A DNA stretch of 64,000 bases, from assembly GCA_963843835.1 (NCBI GenBank), contig CAWJMD010000002.1, positions 259,167-323,166 on the forward strand. The letters run 5' to 3'. Below the pieces are notes generated by a model that saw only the letters and a list, made by a program, of their open reading frames with translations, was not told the origin of the DNA and searched no databases. This document shows positions 1 to 7,807 of this stretch, one piece after another (the stretch's first letter is position 1; every line of letters begins with the position of its first letter). The DNA comes from CAWJMD01 sp963843835 (GTDB lineage: Bacteria > Actinomycetota > Actinomycetes > Actinomycetales > CAWJMD01). A program made the translations under genes and the position numbers.

Positions 1-255
1 CAGGTGGTGGACGCGCGCGGCCGGCTGCTCGCGCCCGAGTCCCTGCGTGCGGCTCTGGAGGCCGTGGCCGGCAGCGGGGTGGCGAGGTCGGACGGCGTCC
101 CGGTCACCGCCTACTGCGGGTCGGGCGTGACGGCCGCTCTGATGGTGCTGGCGCTGCACGAGGCCGGCACCCCGGCGGCGTTGTACCCCGGGTCCTGGTC
201 GGAGTGGATCCGCGACCCGAGCCGGCCGGTGGCCAGGTCCGCGAACCCGACTTGA
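1..255 (+). CDS. Rhodanese/thiosulfate sulfurtransferase, C-terminal fragment
   Basis: Only the last 84 codons lie in the window; the gene enters from the left edge. The peptide carries the rhodanese active-site loop YCGSGVTA, with the catalytic cysteine that takes up sulfane sulfur. It ends in the usual PGSWSEW segment of tandem-domain thiosulfate or 3-mercaptopyruvate sulfurtransferases. The CGSGVTA loop is typical of the catalytic C-terminal domain of SseA-like enzymes. The start codon and N-terminal domain cannot be judged. Which sulfur donor it uses cannot be read from this part. Confidence 0.85.
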   Translation, partial: QVVDARGRLLAPESLRAALEAVAGSGVARSDGVPVTAYCGSGVTAALMVLALHEAGTPAALYPGSWSEWIRDPSRPVARSANPT

Positions 256-279
256 CGAACGCCCTTCCTCCCCTGATAG

Positions 280-315
280 TTGCACTGCCCATGCAGTTGG
301 GTGATGCATCTAAGT
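280..315 (+). promoter_or_regulatory. Possible promoter/operator of the MarR-MFS pair
   Basis: The 75 bp between the rhodanese and the marR-like gene are clearly less GC-rich than the surroundings. They hold a TTGCAC hexamer (280-285) and the imperfect dyad TGCA-N7-TGCA (281-295), followed by another TGCA at 305-308 and an AT-rich stretch before the AGGGAA ribosome binding site. MarR proteins usually bind such short dyads over their own promoter. The assignment rests on position and symmetry only. Confidence 0.3.
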
Positions 316-329
316 AAAGGGAACCGAGC

Positions 330-935
330 ATGTCCACGACCACCGGGACCACCACCACCGGCGCCGATCCCCGGCTCGACGCAGCGCACGCCGACCCCGC
401 CATGCAGCGGTCGGCGGCGCTGAACCGGCACATCCTCCAGCTCACCCGCACCATGCAGACGATCAAGTCGCACGTCGCCGCCACCGGCACCGACGGTGTC
501 TCGTGGGCCACCTACGTCCTGCTGTTCCACCTCACGACCGGTGGACCGCAGCGCGCCAAGACCCTCGCCGAGACGGTCTGCGTCGACCCCTCGACCGTCA
601 GCCGCCAGATCGACCAGCTGGTCCGGCTCGGCCTCGTGGAGCGTCAGGCCGATCCCGACGACGGACGGGCGACCGTGCTCGCTGCCACGGACGCCGGGTT
701 CGACGTCCACCGCCGCATGCACGAGCGCCGCGACGCGATGCTCACCCGGGTGATGCGCGACTGGGAGCCCGACGACGTCGACGCTCTCACCCGCCTGCTC
801 GGCCGCCTGGTGGACGACCTGACCACGGACCTGCCCGAGCTCGTCGCGCACCTGACCGAGTCCCAGTCCGCCCTCGGCCGAGGCGATGCCCGGTCCCCCG
901 CCACCTCCCCTTCAGCCACAGAGGACCACGCATGA
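330..935 (+). CDS. MarR-family transcriptional regulator
   Basis: A 201-residue protein with the MarR winged-helix plan. The recognition-helix region reads DPSTVSRQIDQLVRLGLVER and is followed by the wing QADPDDGRAT, then a C-terminal dimerisation helix. The N-terminal 25 residues are Thr/Ala rich and probably disordered. An AGGGAA sequence ahead of the ATG serves as ribosome binding site. The stop overlaps the ATG of the MFS exporter by 4 bp (ATGA), so the two are translationally coupled. The known pattern for such pairs is a ligand-responsive repressor controlling a drug or metabolite exporter. The ligand is unknown. Confidence 0.88.
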   Translation: MSTTTGTTTTGADPRLDAAHADPAMQRSAALNRHILQLTRTMQTIKSHVAATGTDGVSWATYVLLFHLTTGGPQRAKTLAETVCVDPSTVSRQIDQLVRLGLVERQADPDDGRATVLAATDAGFDVHRRMHERRDAMLTRVMRDWEPDDVDALTRLLGRLVDDLTTDLPELVAHLTESQSALGRGDARSPATSPSATEDHA

Positions 936-2800
936 GCGCCCCGTCGACCGCTGCCGCCCCCGCAGCGCCGAGCACCACCCTGAGCCACCGCCAGATCGTC
1001 ACGATCCTCATCGCCCTGATGATGGGGATGTTCCTGGCGGCGCTCGACCAGACGATCATCGCGTCGTCCATCCGCACCATCGCCGACGACCTGCAGGGCC
1101 TGTCACTACAGGCCTGGGCCACTACCGCCTACCTGATCACCTCGACGATCTCGACGCCGCTGTACGGGAAGCTCTCGGACATGTACGGCCGAAAGCCGTT
1201 CTTCCTGTTCGCGATCGGCATCTTCCTGGTCGGTTCCGTGCTCTCGGGGATGTCCTCCTCCATGGCGGAGCTCGCTGCCTTCCGGGGCATCCAGGGGATC
1301 GGCGCGGGTGGCCTGTTCTCGCTCGCGCTCGCGATCATCGGCGACATCGTCCCGCCGCGTGAGCGGGCCAGGTACCAGGGCTACTTCCTCGCCGTCTTCG
1401 GTACCTCCAGCGTGCTCGGGCCCGTCGTCGGCGGCTTCTTCGCCGGCGCCGACACCATCTTCGGTATCGACGGGTGGCGCTGGGTCTTCCTCGTCAACGT
1501 CCCGATCGGCCTGGCCGCGTTCGTCGTCGTGACGCGCGTGCTGAACATCGAGCACCACCGCCGCGACCACCGGCTCGACTGGCCGGGCGCCGCCAGCCTG
1601 GTGCTCGCGCTCGTACCGCTGCTCATCCTCGCTGAGCAGGGCCGCGCCTGGGGCTGGACGTCGGCGGGGTCGCTGCTGTGCATGCTCCTCGGCGTCGCCG
1701 GGCTGGTCGCCTTCGTGCTCTCGGAGCGGGCAGCGGGTGACGAGGCGCTGCTGCCCCTGCGGCTGTTCCGCAACCGCACCGTGGCCGTCGGCTCGATCCT
1801 CAACACCCTCATCGGGATGGGGATGTTCGGCATCCTCGCCGGGCTCCCCCTGTACCTGCAGCTCGTCAAGGGGGCGACGCCGACGCAGGCGGGTCTGATG
1901 CTGCTACCGCTCACCGCCGGGATCATGTCGGGCTCGATCATCTCCGGCCAGCTGATCTCCCGCACGGGCCGCTACCGCATCTTCCCGGTCATCGGTTCGG
2001 TGCTGCTGGTGATCGGCGCCCTCGGCTTCACCCAGATCGGCGTCGACACGTCGATGCTGCGTGTCAGCCTCACGATGGCGGTCTTCGGTCTCGGGCTCGG
2101 CGGCAACATGCAGCCGCTGATCCTGGCGGTGCAGAACGCGGTGTCGCCGCGCGAGATGGGGGTGGCGACGTCGTCGGCCACCTTCTTCCGCCAGGTCGGC
2201 GGCACGCTCGGCACGGCGGTGTTCCTGTCGATCTTGTTCTCCACCGCCGCCGAGAACATCCAGCGCGCCTTCACCTCGATCGCCCCGACACCCGCGTTCC
2301 AGGCCGCCCTCCGCGACCCGGCCGTGCAGGCCGACCCGGCCAACGCCACGGTGCTCGACCTCGTGAAGAGCGCCTCCGCGGGCGGCACGCCGTCGGTCCC
2401 CTCGGGGGTGCTCGACGACTCCTCGTTCCTCACCTCGATGGACCCGCGTCTGGCGCGGCCCTTCCTCGTCGGGTTCGCAGACTCCATGGACCTGATGTTC
2501 ATGGTGGCGACCGGGATCCTCGCCCTCACCCTCGTCGTCGTCCTGTTCCTCCCCGAGGTGCCGCTGCGCACGTCGTCCGGCATGCAGGCGGCCCGCGACG
2601 AGCGCGAGGCCGAGCTCAGCGGCCTCACCGGTGCGGTGACTCAGGAGTCGCAGGCAAGTCCCGCCGAGCCCGTTGCGGCACAAGGTGTTCCGGCGAGCGG
2701 CGCGCCGAGCGGCTCGGTCAGCGGGAGCAAGAGCGATGGGACATCCGCGGCACCCGACACCCTCAGCAGCGCCAGCGCCACGCCCGGCAGGCCCGTGTAG
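932..2800 (+). CDS. MFS transporter, DHA2 (EmrB/QacA) drug:H+ antiporter family
   Basis: A 622-residue multi-helix membrane protein. Near residues 38-42 it has the LDQTI motif of the DHA2 14-helix family, and near 79-90 motif A (GKLSDMYGRKPF) in the loop between helices 2 and 3. It is expected to be an inner-membrane proton-driven exporter of drugs or metabolites, controlled by the MarR gene it overlaps by 4 bp. The last helix ends around PEVPLRTS. After it runs a Ser/Ala/Pro-rich tail of about 75 residues. The final 160 bp of this tail lie antisense to the end of the LanC-like gene, so the original stop may have been lost when the neighbouring locus arrived. Confidence 0.9.
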   Translation: MSAPSTAAAPAAPSTTLSHRQIVTILIALMMGMFLAALDQTIIASSIRTIADDLQGLSLQAWATTAYLITSTISTPLYGKLSDMYGRKPFFLFAIGIFLVGSVLSGMSSSMAELAAFRGIQGIGAGGLFSLALAIIGDIVPPRERARYQGYFLAVFGTSSVLGPVVGGFFAGADTIFGIDGWRWVFLVNVPIGLAAFVVVTRVLNIEHHRRDHRLDWPGAASLVLALVPLLILAEQGRAWGWTSAGSLLCMLLGVAGLVAFVLSERAAGDEALLPLRLFRNRTVAVGSILNTLIGMGMFGILAGLPLYLQLVKGATPTQAGLMLLPLTAGIMSGSIISGQLISRTGRYRIFPVIGSVLLVIGALGFTQIGVDTSMLRVSLTMAVFGLGLGGNMQPLILAVQNAVSPREMGVATSSATFFRQVGGTLGTAVFLSILFSTAAENIQRAFTSIAPTPAFQAALRDPAVQADPANATVLDLVKSASAGGTPSVPSGVLDDSSFLTSMDPRLARPFLVGFADSMDLMFMVATGILALTLVVVLFLPEVPLRTSSGMQAARDEREAELSGLTGAVTQESQASPAEPVAAQGVPASGAPSGSVSGSKSDGTSAAPDTLSSASATPGRPV

Positions 2801-4092
2801 AGACCAGCATCGGCAGGCATCCCGGCGACCCCCGACGGCCAACCGCGGGGGTCGCCGGCCGCCCGCAGCAGGTCCTCTGCGTACCAGCGCGCCGTCTCCC
2901 GGTGCTCCGGGACGTCCAGCTCGTCCGCGGCCAGCGCCAGCAGGTCCAGCGCACCGCTGACCCCGTGGCAGAGCGAGACCGCGACACCGTCCGGTCCCTG
3001 GCGGGTCCACCCCGTCCGGTACCCGGCGTCCAGGTCGCGCACGGCCAGTCGCACAGACGCGTCGACGTCGGCCCGCAGCGACTCCGGCGGTGTCCGAAGC
3101 GAGAGGCGACCCGCCCGCACCAGGGAGAGCAGTCGCAGCCGCACCGCGCCGATGCCGGACCCGCCGAGGCACCACGACGACGAGCCGCCGCCGGCCTCAC
3201 CGCCTTGCCTCAGGTCGGGCCAGCCGGCGGTGCGCGGGTCGAACCAGGCGCCCTCCCAGGCCAGGGCGCCATCGACCAGGTCGATCGCCGTCCGTGCTGC
3301 CGCGCCGGAACCCACCGCCGCCCACTCGGCCAGAGCCAGCGCGATGCCTGCTGTCCCGTGGGCGATCCCGCACGACGCGCCCCCCGCGCGCGTCAGGGGA
3401 GGTGTCGGGTCGCACCAGGTGACTGTGCCCGCGTGCCACTGAGCACTCGCTGCGAGGTCCGCGAGGGACCGGCTCCGCGACCCGGCACCGCGACCGGGCA
3501 GCGCCGCGTCGAGGACGGTCTCGGCCAACAGGTCCCCGGCCGTCCCCGACATCAGGTCGGGGCACCGGTCAGGTTCTTGCGCCACCCCTGGGCGGGTGCG
3601 GCCGGGTGACGGTGCCGCCGCCGCGGCCCGAGCGGTCTCGTCGACCCGTTGGAGGAGGGCGCGGTCGCGCAGCACACGTCCCACCTGCTCAGCCGCGACG
3701 ACCACGCCGTCGGCCCCGGTCAGCAGGCCTGCCGCAAGGGGAGACCCACCCATGTCCGTCCGCGACGCCCGCGCCCCCTGCACCACGTCGAGCGCCTGGG
3801 CCGTCGCCGCCCTGGCCAGGTCAGCGAGGTCGTCACGCTCGAGGACCGCGGCCAGATGAGCACAGGCCCAGGCGGTTCCGGCGTCACCGTCGTACACCGC
3901 GGCGTCGCCGGGGCGGGCGGTCACACGTCCGTCGTGACCCGGCCGCCAACGAGCCCAGGTCGCCCGGTCCCCCACGTGGACGGCCGTCTCCGCGACCACG
4001 TCCGCGATCCGGGCCACGGCCTGCAGCAGAGGGTCCGAGCGGGGCTCGGTCCGCGGGATCGGCACCGCCGTCAGGTCCACCACGTGTCCCAT
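2641..4092 (-). CDS. LanC-like lanthionine cyclase
   Basis: A 483-residue protein of the LanC fold (alpha-toroid with a zinc site). All hallmark residues are visible: CGIAHGTAG with His245, WCLGGSG with Cys308, and LCHGVSG with Cys375 and His376. The two cysteines and His376 are the expected zinc ligands, and His245 matches the general acid/base His of NisC. LanC enzymes activate cysteine thiols for addition to dehydroalanine or dehydrobutyrine, forming (methyl)lanthionine. I chose ATG 4092 because GAGGAGG sits just upstream; it overlaps the HopA1-like gene by 22 bp. It is the last gene of a four-gene operon with separate HopA1-like and kinase proteins, which fits a split synthetase. Its end overlaps the MFS gene on the other strand. 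Confidence 0.85.
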   Translation of the reverse strand: MGHVVDLTAVPIPRTEPRSDPLLQAVARIADVVAETAVHVGDRATWARWRPGHDGRVTARPGDAAVYDGDAGTAWACAHLAAVLERDDLADLARAATAQALDVVQGARASRTDMGGSPLAAGLLTGADGVVVAAEQVGRVLRDRALLQRVDETARAAAAAPSPGRTRPGVAQEPDRCPDLMSGTAGDLLAETVLDAALPGRGAGSRSRSLADLAASAQWHAGTVTWCDPTPPLTRAGGASCGIAHGTAGIALALAEWAAVGSGAAARTAIDLVDGALAWEGAWFDPRTAGWPDLRQGGEAGGGSSSWCLGGSGIGAVRLRLLSLVRAGRLSLRTPPESLRADVDASVRLAVRDLDAGYRTGWTRQGPDGVAVSLCHGVSGALDLLALAADELDVPEHRETARWYAEDLLRAAGDPRGWPSGVAGMPADAGLYTGLPGVALALLRVSGAADVPSLLLPLTEPLGAPLAGTPCAATGSAGLACDS

Positions 4093-5084
4093 GGGACGTC
4101 CTCCTCGGTCACCAGGCTGGGGCTGTCGGGTGGGCTCCAGTCCGGGCCTGCGCCGTTCGACGCGGGATGGGACCGGTACGGCGCCAGCGGGTCCACGCCC
4201 ACCTCGAGCAGGCACGCCCCGACGGCCGCCAGCGGGTCGTCGGGGTGGTCGACGACCGCTCGGACGATGGCCGCGCAGCGGTGCTCGCCGAAGCTGTGCT
4301 CGCCCGCAGGGTCCTCGGCCGCTGCCACTCCCCTGGCGACCGCCAGTGTCAGGGGCGGCTGCGCCGTGCGTAGCGACGCGGCGAGACCCCCGACCAGGGG
4401 CCGCAGCTCACGCGCGACCGCCCAGGAGCACGGGCGCGGCACGTACAGGACGACGGCGTCGGCCCGCCGGTAGGCGTCCGGGTCCGCGGCCGCCTTGAGC
4501 ATCCACGGCCTGTCCCAGGAGATCGTCGCCGCCGTCAGTGCGGCCACCACGTCGGCGACGGCGTCCACGTACGGGGCCAGGTACAGCCGCAGCAGCGGGA
4601 CGTCAGACCCGGTCCCGGCCAGGGAGCCGTCCGGGCGGGGCTTCATCACCCACCCGCCCCCCCAGGTGCACCACCACCCGTCGCCCAACAGGTCCTGGCG
4701 GCCGCAGACGCGCAGGGCGTCCCCGGTCGAGGGCACGAGCCCGGCGGTACGCACGCCCTCGGCGACCCAGTCACCCCGTCCGACCACCCGGCGCCCGGAA
4801 CGGCCCTGCGCTCGTCCGGCGACCACGACCGAGCCGGCCAGCGCGCGATGCGTGCTCCACCCGTCCTCCCACTGGCGCGACCCGGCGTGCGCGGTGCGCA
4901 GCAGGCCCGGCAGCGGCGGAGACGACGCCGGCAGAGCACCCGGGTCGGGGCCCACCGGTCCGGCGTACCAGCTGCGGTAGAGGCGTTGCGCCAGAATGGT
5001 TCTCACGTCCGGGTCACCGAGGTCGAGGTCGGAGGCCAGGCGCACCGCGGCGTCCACCCCGGCGGCGAGCGAGCCCGTGCTCAC
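4071..5084 (-). CDS. HopA1-family protein, putative phospho-Ser/Thr lyase of a split lanthionine synthetase
   Basis: A 337-residue protein. The C-terminal two thirds match what I know of the T3SS-effector HopA1 family: an RLYL strand near residue 165, then KAAADPDAYRRADAVVLYV, and the late SFGEHRCA motif. The N-terminal part has LYRSWYAG, also usual in the family. HopA1 homologues such as LxmY in the lexapeptide (class V lanthipeptide) pathway act as lyases that turn phospho-Ser/Thr into dehydro residues. The start GTG 5084 overlaps the kinase stop (GTGA). Its position between a kinase and a LanC-like cyclase supports the lyase role. No chemistry can be shown from sequence alone, and I assigned the family from memory of its motifs. 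Confidence 0.75.
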   Translation of the reverse strand: MSTGSLAAGVDAAVRLASDLDLGDPDVRTILAQRLYRSWYAGPVGPDPGALPASSPPLPGLLRTAHAGSRQWEDGWSTHRALAGSVVVAGRAQGRSGRRVVGRGDWVAEGVRTAGLVPSTGDALRVCGRQDLLGDGWWCTWGGGWVMKPRPDGSLAGTGSDVPLLRLYLAPYVDAVADVVAALTAATISWDRPWMLKAAADPDAYRRADAVVLYVPRPCSWAVARELRPLVGGLAASLRTAQPPLTLAVARGVAAAEDPAGEHSFGEHRCAAIVRAVVDHPDDPLAAVGACLLEVGVDPLAPYRSHPASNGAGPDWSPPDSPSLVTEEDVPWDTWWT

Positions 5085-6223
5085 GGCGTCTCCCCGGAGC
5101 CGAGACCGGACCGGCCCGCCGCCGGGACGGAGTCACGTGGTGCCGAGGCGAGAGCCTCGGCCCGGTTCAGCGCCCCCAGCGCGCGCGGCCCGGCCGGCGT
5201 GTCCCAGCCCTGCTCGGAGTCGGCGCCGGCGTGACGGACTGCTGCCATCAGGACGCGGACCGACAGGTGGCGGGGGTCCAGGCGTCCGGGCCCCCCGGCC
5301 GCCCAGTACCCGGCGAGCAGCTGCTCGCGGTGGGCACCGGCCCGGTCCGGGTCGGGCGTCACGACGTCGATCCCGTCCACGGCGGTGGCGAGGTCCCAGT
5401 CCGGGTCCCCCAGCCCGGCGTGCTCGAGGTCGATGAGCACCACCCCGGAACGCAGGTCGTGGCCGATCCGCGGAGACCCGCTGGTGGTGATCGCGTTCGC
5501 GGGGGACGCGTCGCCGTGGATCCACCCGGTGCGGCGCCAGGACCGCGCCAGCGATCGGAGCGCCTCGGCGAGCACCGGGCGGCCCAGCGCCTGCGTCAGG
5601 ACCTCGCGGACCGCCGCCGGTGCGGCCCTCCCGCCGAGGTGCCCTGGGGCCACGTGCGGGTGGGCGAGCAGCCAGGGCAGCGGGGCCACCGGCTCGCCGC
5701 CCCGCACGGGGTGGCGGTGCAGGGCGGCGAGGGTGGTCCCCCACGCGGTGAACGGCTCCCCCGAGGCGGCGGCGCCCCCCCTCGTCGCCAGCACCTCCCC
5801 GTCCACCGCGACGGTCCAGAGCTGGCCCGGCGACGTCTCCCCCGCGCCGCCCAGCAGCTCCGGTGTCAGGCCCGAGCCGGACAGGAGGCGCAGGGCCTCG
5901 CGTTCGGCGCGTACCGGGTCGTCGCCGTCGAGCACCGAGACGGTGCCCGGCGTCTTGACGACGGCCGACGCCTCGCCCCCCGTCCCCACCACGTGCACGC
6001 GGTGGGAGCCCGAGGCGTCGCGCACCCACGCCCGTCCTGCCAGGACGTCGTCGGCCCGGAGCACGCCGAGTGCCAGCGCCTGCGCCAGCGTGTCGGTCGC
6101 GCTGAGCACGTCGGCACCGGCCACCACGGAGGGACGGGTCAGCAGCGTGCTGCCGGCCGTGTCCCGGTCGGGCGGAGGTGCCACGACGACGTCGACGGCG
6201 GGACGGACGAGGGTGCCGGGCAT
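5081..6223 (-). CDS. APH-type phosphotransferase, putative kinase of the split lanthionine synthetase
   Basis: A 380-residue protein with the aminoglycoside-phosphotransferase/choline-kinase fold. The catalytic loop is WIHGDASPANAI, with His236-Gly-Asp238 and Asn243. The metal-binding Asp265 lies in LIDLEHAGLGDPDWDLA. APH-like proteins phosphorylate Ser/Thr of the precursor in class V lanthipeptide pathways (LxmK), and that is the role the HopA1 and LanC-like neighbours suggest. A stand-alone small-molecule kinase is the alternative. The gene begins one base after the stop of the upstream protease and overlaps the HopA1-like start, so the four genes are tightly coupled. Confidence 0.82.
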   Translation of the reverse strand: MPGTLVRPAVDVVVAPPPDRDTAGSTLLTRPSVVAGADVLSATDTLAQALALGVLRADDVLAGRAWVRDASGSHRVHVVGTGGEASAVVKTPGTVSVLDGDDPVRAEREALRLLSGSGLTPELLGGAGETSPGQLWTVAVDGEVLATRGGAAASGEPFTAWGTTLAALHRHPVRGGEPVAPLPWLLAHPHVAPGHLGGRAAPAAVREVLTQALGRPVLAEALRSLARSWRRTGWIHGDASPANAITTSGSPRIGHDLRSGVVLIDLEHAGLGDPDWDLATAVDGIDVVTPDPDRAGAHREQLLAGYWAAGGPGRLDPRHLSVRVLMAAVRHAGADSEQGWDTPAGPRALGALNRAEALASAPRDSVPAAGRSGLGSGETP

Positions 6224-6224
6224 C

Positions 6225-7595
6225 TCAGGTCCCCGAGCCGGTGTCGTCGGGGGCGCTGCCGTCCTCGCCGAGCGCCTGCATCTCCTCGTAGGCGGCGGCG
6301 TAGCCCGTCCAGAACGACTCCTCGAGGTCCTGCTCCACGCCGTACCTCGACGCAGGTCCCTCTCCCGGACGGCGGAAGCGCGGGTTCTCCCACGGCGGGC
6401 GCGGCGGCCAGTCCGGGATCTCCGGCCCGACGCACAGGATGCGGATGCGCGTGCGCAGGTCGAAGCAGTCCAGGGTGAACCGGGTCTTCACGATGTCGCA
6501 GTGACGCGGCACGCGCGTGACCAGCTCGAAACAGCTGACCGCGAGCCGGGTCTTCAGCGGTGGACACGCCAACCCCGCCCTCGTGACGGGCGCGACGGGC
6601 GTGACGCACAGGTTCACGCCCAGCTCGTTCAGCACCGCCGCGATCGGGTTGGCGAACGTCACCGACCCGTCGGTCGCACCGGCGAACAGCAGGCCGACGA
6701 CGCGCTCGTCGTCGTCCACGACCACCGACCCCGAGTCCCCCCGGTCCGAGAAGCGAGGGCCGCCCGCCGGACGGTCGACGCGGATCTGGTGGCGCAGGGT
6801 GCGGACACCGAGCCCGTCGCCGTAGTCGATCGACACGGTGACGTCGACCGATCCCACGGTCCCTTGCGTGAGGTTCGTCGTCCGGCCACGCTTGCGGACG
6901 GCCATGCCGATCGCCGCCGCCCGGGATCCGGTGATGTTGCCGATGTCGACCACGTCGCACTCGGACGCGACGCCGCTGTCGATCGAGACGACGGAACCGT
7001 CGACGTTCTCGGACAGGACCGCTCGCGAGAGCCGTCCGAAGGGGGCGGCTGCGCTGCCGTCGGGGTGGCCCGGCTGCACCATCACGTCGCCCACGGACCA
7101 ATCGGTGTTGACGGCCGCGACGTGGAAGTTCGTCATCGCCATCCGGGCGCCGGTCGCGCGGTCCTCGACCATCGCGCCCAGCGTGCCGACCGAGCGGTAC
7201 CAGCCGGGAGCCGGGACCTCCGGCGGCTCCAGCCAGAAGGAGCGGTCCGGCCCCATGCTGATGCCGCCGTGCAGCGGCCGGTAGCTGCCTGGGTCGAGCT
7301 GGAGCTCGACGTCGTCGGCGACCCGTACGAGGGCCGTCTGCAGCTCGATGTCGATCTCGACCACGTCCGTCGGTACGCCGTCGATCTCCGCCGGAATGCG
7401 TTGTGCCTTCGACAGCCCCGACACCGGCTTCTTCTTCTGGACGTACACGACGATGGACGGCTGGCCCGTCGGCTCGCCGTCCGTCACCTTCTCGCCGATG
7501 TCGACCGCGACGATGCCCTCGCGAGCGATCAGGTCGTCCTCGACGCTCTCCTTGACCGGCCTGATCCGGTCCGCGTCCCCGCCACTGACTGCCAT
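6225..7595 (-). CDS. Trypsin-like serine protease with C-terminal Cys/Thr repeat array
   Basis: A 456-residue protein. The middle is a chymotrypsin-fold protease: His158 in MTNFHVAA, a likely Asp206 in SIDSGVA, and Ser288 in SDRGDSGSVVV, followed by the GLLFAG strand. There is no signal peptide or membrane segment, so it should be cytoplasmic. After the protease domain, cysteines fall at 344, 355, 366, 377 and 388, each exactly 11 residues apart, with Thr-Arg at 349/350, 360/361, 371/372 and 382/383. A Pro-rich linker and an acidic tail follow. ATG 7595 was chosen for its GAGGAGG ribosome binding site. It heads the operon with kinase, HopA1-like and LanC-like enzymes, so its own repeat tail is a candidate substrate for them (inference). 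Confidence 0.85.
   Translation of the reverse strand: MAVSGGDADRIRPVKESVEDDLIAREGIVAVDIGEKVTDGEPTGQPSIVVYVQKKKPVSGLSKAQRIPAEIDGVPTDVVEIDIELQTALVRVADDVELQLDPGSYRPLHGGISMGPDRSFWLEPPEVPAPGWYRSVGTLGAMVEDRATGARMAMTNFHVAAVNTDWSVGDVMVQPGHPDGSAAAPFGRLSRAVLSENVDGSVVSIDSGVASECDVVDIGNITGSRAAAIGMAVRKRGRTTNLTQGTVGSVDVTVSIDYGDGLGVRTLRHQIRVDRPAGGPRFSDRGDSGSVVVDDDERVVGLLFAGATDGSVTFANPIAAVLNELGVNLCVTPVAPVTRAGLACPPLKTRLAVSCFELVTRVPRHCDIVKTRFTLDCFDLRTRIRILCVGPEIPDWPPRPPWENPRFRRPGEGPASRYGVEQDLEESFWTGYAAAYEEMQALGEDGSAPDDTGSGT
6432..6566 (-). repeat. Protein-level tandem repeat C-x4-T-R-x4, exact 11-residue period
   Basis: This segment encodes residues 344-388 of the trypsin-like protease: five cysteines and four Thr-Arg pairs in perfect 11-residue register. 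Hydrophobic residues recur at fixed positions, for example LKTRLAVSC, LVTRVPRHC, VKTRFTLDC and LRTRIRILC. The period is exact, without insertions. The other residues vary, so this is an old repeat held by selection and not a recent DNA duplication. A Cys and a Thr per repeat suit either beta-solenoid packing or thioether formation. Confidence 0.8.
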
Positions 7596-7671
7596 GTCCT
7601 GCCTCCTCGTCGAGCACTTGCACCCAACCTGTCGGTGCCGTGCAGCGATCAGGAGCCGACGGGGCGCCGAC

Positions 7672-7695
7672 TGATACACGACGGCCGCGGTATCA
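7672..7695. promoter_or_regulatory. 24-bp inverted repeat TGATAC-N12-GTATCA between the divergent protease operons
   Basis: The 212-bp gap between the two operons contains a perfect 6-bp dyad with 12-bp spacing. It lies about 80 bp upstream of the leftward start and about 110 bp upstream of the rightward start. This is the right place for an operator serving both. Neither operon contains an obvious repressor, but the rightward one encodes a sigma factor. No binding protein can be named. Confidence 0.4.
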
Positions 7696-7756
7696 CCGAC
7701 CCCCCCGCACCCTCCTGTTCACGTCAGGAGCACTACCGGGCCCCCGTCCCCCGGCC

Positions 7757-7762
7757 TAGGCT
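7757..7762 (+). promoter_or_regulatory. Possible -10 element TAGGCT for the subtilisin operon
   Basis: TAGGCT matches the -10 consensus seen before other genes of this window. It lies 46 bp upstream of the GTG start, leaving a short 5' UTR that includes the GAGGAG ribosome binding site at 7795-7800. No convincing -35 is visible in the C-rich run ahead of it, so the operon could instead be read by its own ECF sigma factor. Confidence 0.35.
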
Positions 7763-7807
7763 GGCGCACACGGGGACGTCGCCCGATCACCCGCGAGGAG
7801 CAGCTTG

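Noticed and set aside
1904..3175. Long open frames antisense to the MFS and LanC-like genes
   Set aside because: They are Arg/Gly/Pro-rich without family motifs and mirror the third-position GC of the true genes, as expected in very high-GC DNA.
7596..7807. Search for a lanthipeptide precursor gene in the divergent intergenic region
   Set aside because: No short frame with a ribosome binding site, leader-like acidic helix and Ser/Thr/Cys-rich end was found on either strand.
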